64,000 nucleotides of DNA, from the NCBI GenBank assembly GCA_029216955.1, contig JANAVB010033216.1, forward strand, positions 7,055,138-7,119,137, given 5' to 3'. The position numbers and the translations under genes are program-made. The notes under the pieces are model-generated. The model worked only from the letters and a program-made list of their open reading frames with translations, was not told where the DNA came from and ran no database searches. Numbering within the stretch: the stretch's first letter is position 1; each line of letters opens with the position of its first letter. The DNA comes from Iris pallida. Its lineage: Eukaryota > Streptophyta > Magnoliopsida > Asparagales > Iridaceae. This document shows, piece after piece, positions 46,049 to 57,150 of the stretch.

Positions 46049-49022
46049 TGTAATGCCCCAGTCCCAAAATACGTAGGACTAGGATATGTATACATGCCAG
46101 CTACGCATCGAGAGGACTCCAGCCCGGCTCGAATGCGTATAAGCTGTCTGGTTATTCTAGACCAACTATATCTCAATCCACTAAATATCGGTAACAATAA
46201 CGAATCAAGTACAGTAAGGTTGATCAGACCATAATATACTGATTCTAAAATAGATAAATATGTTAGAGTGGATCCCCAATAACACATTTATCATGAACAA
46301 GCTAGAGGAAAATAGAAGCTTGTACAAGACTAGGCTATAATGTAGCAAGAATCAAATATAGGACAAAATCTAATCACGGAAGAGAAAGATAAAACATCAA
46401 CTAAATATACCTGCAGTCTCGGTGTAGCAATCATCCTCCATCGGTGTACCATACCTTCATCTAATACCTAGAAAGATCACCAGGTCCTCAGAGGACTAGC
46501 AAGATACATAATATACATGCCTATTGTACAGTAAATAATATGCAAGAAAAATAAGAATAATAAGTAGAGAAAAAGATGACACGTAAGGAAACTCTACAGA
46601 TGGTGACATGTCAGGAGAATGTAATATTAATCATGGCTAAAATCGTAGCCCGAAAAGACACTAACAGTCCTATAATAGGTTCTCTATCGTATCCCGGGAA
46701 GGCACTAACAATAGAGGATAGCCACGGCTAATAAAACATTCTCTCCTAAGGTACTAGGAAATCAAGCCTATCTAGTCATGTCCAAGTTCAGTACAGGTCA
46801 AACAGGTCAGAAAAAAACATGGAACATGCATATCAATACTATCACTATACATAAACAAGATAGGAAAGATAGAACAAGTAGTATAGAAAGAAAAATCAAA
46901 ATCTACGTGCACGTGTAACTAGAAAGAATCATGAGGGAAACAAGAGAGATATGCAACAAAGCAAGAAATACTGAAAATATAGGAAAGCATGTAAATACTG
47001 TAGAGTTTGGCAAGGTATACTTTCCTGGGTCATGAGCACTGTGGTGTCGAAGATCAGACAGGAAAGTAGGTGGAACAGCTGCCGAGGAACTAAGGTCCAA
47101 ACAAACGTCTCCAGATGCTGGAAATAGTTTATTATCTAATTATAATTAATATTGTACGTATTAGATTTATTTAGTTTGGAGATGTTATAGATCTTTGTAT
47201 CAGATTTCCGAAAAACTAAACGGATCGCATTTTCGTTTCCGGAATCTCCAGGAATCGCAAAAACATCGAAACATGTTTGTTTTTCAGGAATCTAATACTC
47301 AAGCAATTTTATAGAAATCTATAGAACAAATTTTGTCTATTAAAATATGTTTTTTGAAAATCTTACCTCGATACGCTTTCAACAAAAAAAACTGGGATGC
47401 GTTTCGAGTCCCGAGCTAGGAGATATGGCCCTTCTAAGTTGCTTTGTCGGGTAAAAAACGTGGCTGACTTTTCTAGCGAATTTGGAGAATATTTTTGGAC
47501 GAAAAAGAGAAGGTGTGCATGATTTTTAATATAAAAATTACGAGATACTCATATATTTATATATATATAATGAAGATAGATATGTATTATTTAATTTAAG
47601 TATAATTAGATTGGAGATGTTAGAATAAGATAATCTAGATAGTAGTAGGATTACCAATAAGGCTAAATTTGAAATATAATTTATTTAAATATTATAATCA
47701 ATGGTAATTATTGAAGGAGGCTTAATTTAAAATCTATGTGCTGCTATTAGATAAGAAGCATATAAGTTTTAAATATTAAATTTAGATTTAATTAAAATAC
47801 AAAAAAGATTTGCATGGATGGTTTCCTAATATGAAACTAGTTAGATTTCTAAATATAAATACAATCTAAATCTGAATAAATATTAAATATATATGGTTAT
47901 TAATATATATTAATGCCCAACATGCCTACATAGGTTTGGGTTGGACTTTGGGTCAAATATAAACTAATGCCAACAAGGATTACACTAGGATTACACGTAG
48001 ACACTTCCTATAAATAGAAACTTTCCAAAATTGAAAACATATTAATATTAATAAGATATATATACAAAATATATATCAACATGAAGGTATTTGAGAGTAC
48101 TACATGTCTATTTAGATTTGGATTTGGTTCGGGTCAAGTCGGGACTAAATTGGTACAACCGGGTCTCCTAGAAAGTCAATAATCTAATAATAAATCATCG
48201 GTGGGGGTTAAGTCACAATTTTATCTGGTTTTCCTACTTGGGACATAGCTATGGCCGGGTCTTCCCTAGCATGGCTAATATACTAGTCAAAGACACAACT
48301 ACACTAACCGTACCAAAATTTCTAGTCGCTATGCATCTTAGAACTTAACCATAACTAAGGCCATATCTATATAAAATATTAGGCTATTATAAATATAATC
48401 ATATATATATACAAAATTGTATATAAATCTATTTGGATGTATAACATCCCAAAATAAATATCAAACTAATTATACTAAGTCGTAGCAACCTATCATGGCT
48501 CTATAAGTGGGGTTGGCTAGGTTAAGGTCCAAATATATTTTCTAGTCAAGTCGAACTCGAAAAGTCAACTAATGATTCTCTTGTGCCATTCGAAATTAAA
48601 TAGCACATAGAAACTCGATTGAGTGTCATACCCTTAGCATGTGTGTCGTAGCCTCAAAATGGGTCAAAACTATATATTGGGTCAAATAATTTTGATCTAT
48701 ATCGAATTTCGAACTCACATGGGAAGCTAGGTATGGAATTATGGTAAATAATCTAATTGCCTAAATTTGACTCGAAGTTGCACGAAGTCAAAAGGATGCT
48801 AGGGGACAAATTCGGATGAGACATGATATATCAAATTGAAGGTCATCTTGTCTACTACAAAACTCATAAAGGACGTTTCGAGAGATGGACATGTCGTGTG
48901 CTCCAACAATCAAAGACACAAAAGTACATATAAAATCCTAATTAAATATACAATATAATCTAATAATTAGAAATACTATAAAATAAAATAAAAAATAATT
49001 CCCAAAAATTAGGGTCCTCACA
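46049..49022 (-). repeat. 5' LTR of element F
   Basis: TGTAATGCCCCAGTCCC start and CCTCACA end on plus, near-identical to 42179-45155. Confidence 0.92.
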
Positions 49023-50036
49023 GCAGCAGCAGCTGAATACCCTCCAGCAAATCGTACAGTCGGTCGTGGTCAACAACAACAATTCAACGATGATACCTGT
49101 CGTGATCCAGCCTGCGGTTCGATCCAATGAAGCTGAACCAGAGGCGCCCGTGCTCTCACCTGCGGCACCGAGAAGTTCTATCTTCGACGTGTCAAAATTC
49201 ACTAAAAGCTGTCGCACCTCCTTCAACGGTACAGAAGATCCCTCGGTGGCGATCGACTAGCTGGAGGAGCTGGAAGATAAGTTCGAGCTTCTCGGTGTCG
49301 AGGACTCAAAGAAAGTCACATGTGCTCAACTTCTACTTCGAATGAATGCGCACGATTGGTGGGCTGTGCAGAAGCGGGCGATTCGACGTGAAGACGATAC
49401 GGCGGTGATCTCATGGACGACATTCAAAAAGGCGTTCGAGACCGAATATCTTTCTGCAGCCGTGCGACAGGAAAACGAAGACGAGTTTATGCAGTTAAGG
49501 CAAGGGAATATGACGGTACGACAATATGCGACCAAATTCAACAAACTGGCCAAGTTTGCTGGAGACTTCCTACCTACCACTGCAAGTCGAGCTCGACGAT
49601 TTGAAGTGGGTCTACGTTCCACTATCCGCGTTCACGTTTCGGTGGGTGAATACAAAACTGTGGATGAGGCACTCAACCACGCCATCCGTCTTGAGTCCGA
49701 GTATCCTCCTACTACTACCGGTGCTGTTCACTTTAATAACAAATGCCATAGTAATGCGGGAGGCAACAACGCACATAAGCGTCAAAACTGCGGCAACGAA
49801 GGCGACAACTAGACGAAGGATCGAGTAGTCTGTACTTTCTGCCACAAAAAGGGGCACTTGATCAACAAGTGCCGATTGAAGAACAGTGCGTGCCTCGGGT
49901 GCGGCCGAAATGACCATATCTTACGCAACTGTCCGGAGAAGTCAAACCAATGCCCCCAGCAATACCAACAAAACTGAGGCCAAGCACCTCGGGCTCCACC
50001 GAACGCACAACAGAATGGCCAAGACCGTCGCCCCAA
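49023..50036 (+). pseudogene. gag: Element C gag, capsid and zinc knuckles
   Basis: Continues the Gln run from before F. The capsid domain spans about 49180-49720 (SFNGTEDPSVAID, then LEELEDKFELLGV; NAHDWWAVQKRAI; FMQLRQGNMTVRQYATKFNK). A TAG replaces the Trp codon at about 49257. After a second stop near 49810 come two perfect CX2CX4HX4C knuckles, CTFCHKKGHLINKC and CLGCGRNDHILRNC (about 49833-49937), then a third stop near 49976. Two knuckles and gag layout are Tekay-like. Only a few stops, so it is younger than elements A and B. Confidence 0.88.
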
Positions 50037-50434
50037 TGCTCAGGGCCGCGTCTACGCCATGACTCGAGACAAAGCGTTTGCATCTGATACAGTCATGACA
50101 GGTATACTGCAATTCAATAATAAACCTACTCGTGTATTGTTTGATTCAGGTGCCATACATAGTTTCATATCGGCGGACTTTGCCGCCGAGCACATATTTT
50201 CCTTGACACCACTGGGCCTCGATCTCACTGTTAACATACCGTCGGGCATGCCACTACTTGCAAATTTAGTCTGCGAAGACGAAATCATCTGTATAGGTGG
50301 TCAAAAGGTCAGTCTCGATGCGATAGTTCTGAATATTAAGGACTATGATATCATTTTGGGGATGGATTGGCTCGGTCCGTGCAACGCAACCATAGACTGC
50401 GCTGAAAAAGTGGATCACATTCCGTATACCTGGA
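50037..50434 (+). pseudogene. pol: Element C aspartic protease
   Basis: From MTRDKAFASDTVMTGIL the frame runs through the active site VLFDSGAIHSFIS (about 50135-50173) to DYDIILGMDWLGP. A frameshift near 50410 separates it from RT; the inverted copy at 41195 keeps the original frame there. Confidence 0.87.
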
Positions 50435-51390
50435 GTGCCTGAATTCTGCTACTCGTGTGGTGAGGCGTCGGCGACCTGCATGGTAATCTCCACAATATCT
50501 GTTCGACAGATGCTGTATTCCGGGTGCGAAGGCTATCTAGCTTCCGTTCGAAACATGCGACAGGATGGTGCAAACGCGGGTCAGACCGACGTTGTGGCAG
50601 AATTCCCCGATGTATTCCCGGACGAGCTGCCCGGCATGCCGCCTGATCGAGAGATTGAGTTCACTATCGATACATTCCCCGATACTCGACCGATCTCGAA
50701 AGTCCCGTACAGAATGGCCCCTGCAGAGTTTAAAGAACTCAAGGTGCAGTTACAAGAGTTGCTCGACAAGGGATTCATCCGACCCAGCGTCTCGCCCTGG
50801 GGAGCGCCCGTACTGTTTGTCAAGAAGAAGGATGGCTCTATGCGTCTTTGTATCTACTACCGCGAGCTGAATAAAGCCACCGTCCGGAACAAATACCCCC
50901 TGCCCCGCATAGACGATTTGTTTGATCAGCTTCAAGGAGCCACGGTGTTCTCTAAAATTGATCTGCATTCGGGTTACCATCAACTCAAGATCAAGCCGGA
51001 CGATGTGCCGAAGTCTGCCTTCCGCACTCGATACGGCCATTACGAGTTCCTGGTAATGTCGTTCGGCCTAACGAACGTCCCTGCTGCTTTCATGGATTTA
51101 ATGAATCGGGTGTTCCGACCATTCCTCGACAAGTTCATTGTAGTCTTCATCGATGATATACTCGTCTACTCGAAGAGCAAGCAGCAACACACTGAGCATC
51201 TACGGACCGTGCTTCAAACCCTTCGAGAAAATCAGTTGTATACGAAGCGAAGCAAATGTGAATTTTGGCTGAGTAGCGTCGCATTCCTCGGACACATCAT
51301 TTCAGCTAAAGGCATTGCGGTCGACCCAAAGAAAGTTGAAGCCGTCGTCGATTGGAAGCGGCCAACGTCCGTCATCGAAGTTTCTTTGGC
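50435..51390 (+). pseudogene. pol: Element C reverse transcriptase
   Basis: A 319-codon open frame with all RT blocks: [20 protein letters not shown] linker, [20 protein letters not shown] (Asp to Tyr compared with the inverted copy), [38 protein letters not shown] deletion of about 7 bp near 51370, relative to the inverted copy, shifts the frame just before the FLGL block. Confidence 0.9.
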
Positions 51391-51660
51391 TTAGCAGGAT
51401 ACTATCGACGCTTCGTGAAAGACTTTGCGAAGATCGCATCGCCTCTGACTCGCCTCACCCAGAAAGGAGTCGCATTCGAATGGTCAGACGATTATGAAGC
51501 TTCATTCCAAGAATTAAAGCAACGGCTCGTCTCGGCCCCGATACTCGCACTTCCAGAAGGGACTGAGGGTTTCCAGATATTCAGCGACGCGTCCGGTCAG
51601 GGCTTGGGGTGTGTGCTGATGCAGCAGAACAAGGTGATATCTTTTGCTTGCCTCAAAATA
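51391..51660 (+). pseudogene. pol: Element C RNase H start, cut at an internal deletion
   Basis: Codons for [17 protein letters not shown] and then FSDASGQGLGCVLMQQNK (first catalytic Asp). The domain stops after KVISFA and the sequence passes at once into LTR-like DNA. The rest of RNase H, all of integrase and the PPT are missing. The same junction occurs in the inverted arm (39887-39915). Confidence 0.88.
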
Positions 51661-52275
51661 TGTTAACATGCAAATCGAGCAGGAAGGTTAGAAAGATTAT
51701 TGAAATAGCTAGCTAACATGTTTACGAAACTTCTTGAATCAAATGCAGAGCTTGGATTTTAATTAGCCATTTGCCAGTACATGTGATCGTACTGATCCTC
51801 GCTCTTTGCAGGTCCCACGAATCAGGAAGGACGCGCCAGCTAGCTCGGCGGCATTCGTGATTTTGAAGCTTCGGCCGTGCGTCGAAGACTTACTCTGCGA
51901 CTCCACTTTTGAAGGCTCTCGACAGTCCAAGAAAAATGACTCAGCGTCCCTTCCATCCAGGTCAACGGAGTACTTTGTTGTATATTGAGAGATGTGTACA
52001 ATGTGTGGAACGGCTATCTCATCGGCACTCTTTTGTAATTGAGTCAAGTTGTAGCCCGTGCGGCAATGAGTCTTGTATCGGAGTCTGTAAAAGATGTTCA
52101 TTATCAATAAAGATCAAGTTCCTTTACTTATTGTGTGAATCAATTTGTCTGCGTACTCTCTTAGATCTCGTGTCTCGGATAACCTTATGACTATGTCTTG
52201 TGCGTTCGCAAATTAGGTTCGCACGGCATCACGCCCGGGGGACGACTATCGATTCGACAGAATCGGGGCGTGACA
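51661..52275 (+). repeat. 3' LTR of C
   Basis: 615 bp, starts TGTTAACATGC and ends GGGGCGTGACA. The true U3 start may be lost, because no PPT precedes it. Confidence 0.8.
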
Positions 52276-53122
52276 GCAGGTACAGTCCTATTTCCTTGGT
52301 TGAATTTGAGTAGAAATTCTTGTATCAGTGAGTATGGGAGTGTTGTGATACTGCGGGTGATTTTCGTGTCCGTATCTGATGAATCGTTGTGATGGACACA
52401 AGCAATAGGTGTGGGATACAGGTAGGTTGATTTGTGTTTGATAGCATAATTGGTCTTGTGTACAGTTGGGTTCCTTATCTTTTCTTTACAATAGTTGAGA
52501 TTTGAATAAGTCACTATGTAAGTGACCGTTGGGATTTTAATTTGAATGATGAGTTTTTAGTAGGGTGTTTTGTATTGGTAATATTACTGGGACTGAATAG
52601 TTTTGTTCTTACTAAATTTAGTAGGAGAGGGTTTAATTTAGGAGAGGGTTTAATTTACTTATCTTGGGCCCAGCAGGCTTTGTGTTGGTTCTTATGCCTT
52701 AGAGTGTGAGTATTGTTTTGACTAAATGGAGAATTGGGTGGGAATTTAGGCTTGGGCCTTTAAAGCTAATTATATTTTCTATTAAGCAGTGGATCAGAAT
52801 GTGAGCTTGATGCATTACAAGTTTTCAGTTGAGTAAATAGAGATTCTGGGTTAGTCATATGAGATGGATTGGCCACTAAGACAGATTACTTAAAAGAGGG
52901 TAGTAATGGTTAAGTGAGTTATTAGTAGTGGATAAGACACCTTAGATAATATTCATTAAGAGTTATTCTAAATTAATTCTTCCATATTTTAGGTGACTAG
53001 AAGAAATTGCTATTCTCTGGAAGAAGGCAAGTACTTGTACTCAATCAACACATTGCATGCATACCATATTACACATGTTCTTGTTATTTAAATTCACTTG
53101 CTTACATGTCATCATGTCATGT
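52276..53122. other. Unassigned, possibly host, no gene
   Basis: T-rich, intron-like sequence without recognised coding. The frame 52198-52392 and others are short. A 17-bp direct repeat 'aggagagggtttaattt' occurs near 52622 and 52641. It joins the 39266 flank if composite C is removed. Confidence 0.35.
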
Positions 53123-53610
53123 CGTATCGGGGTGGGAAGAACATCAGAGAGCATGTAGTCACCTAAGCCTGGGCGTGTACCTGATTGTTAGTATAGGCGT
53201 GTACCTGATTGTTAGTATAGGCACGATATACCTTATATCTACGTTCCACTATCCGTAATGGCCGTATCGGGGTGGGAAGAACATCAGAGAGCATGTAGTC
53301 ACCTAAGCCTGGGCGTGTACCTGATTGTTAGTATAGGCCCTGGGGAGCGCCCGTGCTGTTTGTCAAGAAGAAGGATGGCTCTATGCTTCTTTGTATCGAC
53401 TACCGCGAGCTGAATAAAGCCACCGTCCGGAACAAATACCCCCTGCCCCGCATAGACGATTTGTTTGATCAACTTCAAGGAGCCACGATGTTCTCTAAAA
53501 TTGATCTGCATTCGGGTTACCATCAACTCAAGATCAAGCCGGACGATGTGCCAAAGTCTGCCTTCCGCACTCGATTGTTAGTATAGGCACGATATACCTT
53601 ATATCTATAC
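53123..53610. repeat. Patchwork of copied segments with an RT fragment
   Basis: A local 72-bp block (53123-53197) recurs at 53264-53337. Its last 24 bp (CGTGTACCTGATTGTTAG...) are also tandemly doubled (53174-53221), and GATTGTTAGTATAGGCACG recurs at 53573. Between these lie 18 nt identical to C gag (53238-53255 = 49611-49628), 16 nt identical to C' pol on plus (53254-53269 = 40514-40529) and a 237-bp RT fragment. Confidence 0.85.
53338..53574 (+). pseudogene. 237-bp RT fragment copied from the C family
   Basis: Collinear with 50796-51032 and with the inverted copy, from [15 protein letters not shown] to the codons of DVPKSAFRT. It keeps motif A ([12 protein letters not shown]) but has no flanking pol. 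It shares some variant bases with the plus copy and others with the inverted copy, so its donor may be a third copy. Confidence 0.9.
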
Positions 53611-54288
53611 TTGCAAGCTAGTATATCGTTGTCCTATATGACACGCTTGTTTACTTGACTGCTAGTATATAGTACACGATATGCCTTAAACCAGACATGC
53701 CTGATAGCATATCGTTGCTATATACCTTATTCCTGATAGTGTAGTATACCTGGTATGCCTTACCTATATACATGCCTGCTAGCATACCATTGTACTATAC
53801 TCTTGACTTGATAGCCCTACATGCTTGACAGTGTTCTATTGCATGATTCATATAGCTAGTGCATATGTCAGTTATTTCCTTTATTTATCATTAGTTCCTG
53901 TTATTTTCTTTGATACACCGTGATTTGGTTGAGCTACTATGTACTTTGCTCTTTTCTTGACAGGATCGTTGATTACATGTGAGATTGATTCCTTAGAGTG
54001 TTATGGTCAGCAGGGAGATCTAGCAGTGGAGCTCACTCGAATATTGAGATGTAGATTCATGTATATGAGATTGACTGGATATATTTGAGTATATGTTGTT
54101 GGTAGATAATTTTCATATTCTTTACCGACTTTGTACCCGAATATTCATGTATAAGCCTGTACTAATTGCATAGTGATTTGTGATGATTAGTAGTGGATAA
54201 CTCGTGATATATGATGTGATGAGATATATGATTATACTAGCTGATGACTAGACGACTGGCTACCGCTGTCAACGACAGCGTAGGCCGG
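53611..54288 (+). repeat. Degenerate repeats within a probable LTR
   Basis: Variants of 'ctagtatatcgttg' and 'cgatatgcctta' recur about every 60-70 bp to 53800. The rest is AT-rich and non-coding. It leads into an LTR end at 54333, so it is probably the body of a plus-strand LTR whose left border I could not find. Confidence 0.5.
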
Positions 54289-54333
54289 ACATGACTCGAT
54301 TCGTACCCGATTATTCGGGAGCGGGTCGTGACA
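54289..54333 (+). repeat. LTR end related to element E
   Basis: 'gacagcgtaggccggac' and the terminal GAGCGGGTCGTGACA match the U5 end of the E LTR in inverse orientation. No PBS follows, so it is a solo LTR or fragment. Confidence 0.65.
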
Positions 54334-54821
54334 TATATACCCTGTTGTTACCACAGGGATCCTGTGTACCAACATGGTTCATGCATATGTACACCCCTAC
54401 CTATACCTACTGATGTTATGTACCCCTTTAGTTCTATAGATTTCTGCATACGCACACGCATACCCATTACACAAGGAGGAAATCTATACACATAACCTTT
54501 CTTTTGAATGTTGACTGATACCCCACATAGCAAGCTCTTCTCGTTGCACTCTGTTATTGCAGTCTACCTGCTGCTAGATCTGTATCCATACAGATTTGAT
54601 AGAACCACCCTAAGGGTATCCTCCAACATTGCAACTATGTAGTTTCTGCAGTACACCTAATTTCTCCAACCCAGTTATTTGTAGTCTCATTTATAGTTTC
54701 TTACATCCCTAGTACAATGGCATCCAACCCAGCCCTATTCCCTTATTTATATATTTGTTACACATACAAATAGAATAGAATGGTTACACGATTCCTGCAG
54801 TACATTATTGCACTATATACG
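54334..54821. other. Unassigned, no gene recognised
   Basis: About 490 bp of pyrimidine- and CA-rich DNA, target of element E (left 5 bp ATACG; the right TSD is off the window). Confidence 0.45.
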
Positions 54822-56344
54822 TGTCACGACCCGCACCCAGTGTAAGGGCACGAGATGTGGGTACGTCCAGCCTACGCCGCAGTGTCGGCGGTAGAACGAT
54901 GTCCTAGGTCCAACAATTAACACAATCTAGAATATGCTCCAATTGGAGAATGATAAATATGTGGTACAACTCAATCACAATAACTAAGATAGAATAAAAG
55001 AAAGATAATCTCAATAGAGAGTCACAGTATGAATAATAATCCCGGTGTAAACCACACCATAATAAATCTTAATACAATCACAAAGTCTCATAACTAGATA
55101 ATAATAACAGTCTAATCTAACTCATGGCAAGTCTTCAGCGACTACTGGATCCTGCTGAGGGTCCAGGTCACCTGTGTCAACTAGGCCTGCTCCATAGTAA
55201 GTGTCACAGCAATCATCATCATCTGTAATATTTTCAACGGGTCCAGTCAGGACAGGAACGAATACATATCTCTCACACAGTTCATAACATGAAAGGAAAT
55301 ATGAAATAAGCTATAGAATAATATACATGAACTGTTGATAAAGAAATAGTAGAGAGACTGTAAAAAGAAGAACATGAAATAGTGAAAATAGATATACATG
55401 GTATAGATAAGAAAACTGAGCTAACAACGTGATTCAGAGCACATGTTTGGTTATGTAAACAGGCTTAGGTTATACATGACTTAAATCTAGTTTGGAGTTA
55501 TACATGAAATGGTGTAGATCACATAACCAAATAAATACTCCCCCTGCCCCAATCAGTACACAATGATCTGTCCAGGTTATGTTATTGCACATGAAAGTAG
55601 TGCGTCACATGGATAGCTAGTCCACATGCACACTGGGTTATACATGAAGGCTCACACGATCATGAGTGTACATGAATGTCACATGAGTATACATGAATAA
55701 GTACGAATACAATGAGTAGACGATGCACATGATAAAGTATATGAGCACAATATACCCGATGTATCCGAGGGGATAACATCGCATGAAGAGATCCATATAG
55801 TACTAATCCGTGATATATCGTGACAGCAACAAGTAAACTAGTCTATAACAAGTAAATACGTCCAAGCAAGAATGAAATGGTCAGAGAATGTACTCGTCTG
55901 ACAATCCGAGCCGCTAATGAGGATGTGTAACTGAACTGGAGTGATGTAAACCTATTTAGAGTAACCACAAGTCACAACATAGTCTAACATATCATAAGGA
56001 ATGCCTACAATACAATTCTACATGATTCTAAGTCCTTCTAAGTCAAAGTCAACCCTTAGTCAACTCTGGTCAAACCTGGTCAACTCTGGTCAAACCTGGT
56101 CAACTGAAGGTCAACTAGTCCGTTTACTAATTTTTAGGTCACCCACAAGTTTTCAAGTCATTCGGAGTTCGTTTGAGTCGATTTGGATCAAGTTTGACCC
56201 AAAGTTGACTTTTGTCAACTTGGTCAACTTGTCGGCCAACTCGACCAAACTAGGCTCCTAACGATGATCCTATTCTGTCCCAACACTTCCTATAGTCATA
56301 TCACAAGCAATTATTACATTATCTATATTTATACATTCATCACA

Positions 56345-56347
<3 letters not shown>

Positions 56348-56401
<54 letters not shown>

Positions 56402-56410
56402 AAAAATATA

Positions 56411-56503
<93 letters not shown>

Positions 56504-56564
56504 CATATACATACAAAATATGTATGTATATATATATATATATATACACATATATATGTATATG

Positions 56565-56657
<93 letters not shown>

Positions 56658-56666
56658 ATATACATA

Positions 56667-56710
<44 letters not shown>
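56348..56710. repeat. (TA)n microsatellite block
   Basis: Some 360 bp of TA dinucleotides broken by two 'acacatacatatacatacaaaa'-like interruptions. Frames of alternating Ile-Tyr on both strands are artefacts. Confidence 0.97.
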
Positions 56711-56711
<1 letters not shown>

Positions 56712-56852
56712 TTATATAAGTTATGAATAGAAACATGGTTGTGAGTGTGAGCGATGTTGAAAGGCTACTGGTAATGGGTCTCAAGTCTGAGAAAACAAAA
56801 TAGAATGTGTCTACAAGAATATTCCATGTACAAAATACCACAATACATAGTA

Positions 56853-56855
<3 letters not shown>

Positions 56856-56922
<67 letters not shown>
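56856..56922. repeat. (TA)n microsatellite
   Basis: Perfect TA run of about 67 bp in the E LTR. Confidence 0.97.
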
Positions 56923-56925
<3 letters not shown>

Positions 56926-57061
56926 CATACATTTGGGTATATGTATATACCATGTATAAAAGCCAACGAAGGTTAATCTCGAACCTGGCATGAGTCCCCA
57001 GGTCTGAGATCAAGGCCTCAACCCTTACTTTAACAAATATTTGAAATTAGGCATAATAGGA

Positions 57062-57065
<4 letters not shown>

Positions 57066-57122
<57 letters not shown>

Positions 57123-57150
57123 TACATACATATATACATACATATATATA
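57066..57150. repeat. (TA)n / (TACATA)n microsatellite
   Basis: TA run of about 50 bp grading into TACATA repeats. Confidence 0.95.

Larger units (their letters stand above)
42179..49022 (-). mobile_element. Element F: coding-free retrotransposon with huge LTRs
   Basis: LTRs of 2,977 and 2,974 bp (42179-45155 and 46049-49022) surround only 893 bp. Exact TSD GCAGC (42174-42178, 49023-49027). The LTRs are nearly identical by eye (about 98 percent), so insertion is recent. Orientation is minus from the PPT (45156-45195) and PBS (46025-46040). There is no gag or pol remnant. Clade assignment to Tekay-like rests on the PPT motif and on LTR ends shared with solo LTR H. Confidence 0.92.
39272..52275. 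mobile_element. Element C: inverted (U5-U5) Tekay-like composite
   Basis: Left arm on minus: LTR 39272-39886 and RT/RNase H 39887-41190. It meets, head to head near 41190-41200, a plus-strand element: truncated 5' LTR 41200-41778, PBS, gag, protease, RT, RNase H and 3' LTR 51661-52275. Both outer borders are the U5 end of the LTR, flanked by GTAGG (39267-39271) and GCAGG (52276-52280), a 4/5 match. Both arms share the same internal deletion joining RNase H (codons for KVISFA) to the LTR, so integrase and PPT are missing in both. Element F interrupts gag. Confidence 0.75.

Noticed and set aside
56264..56991. Long ORFs on both strands (148 and 220 codons) of Ile-Tyr repeats
   Set aside because: They are translations of (TA)n microsatellites, which are open in every frame.
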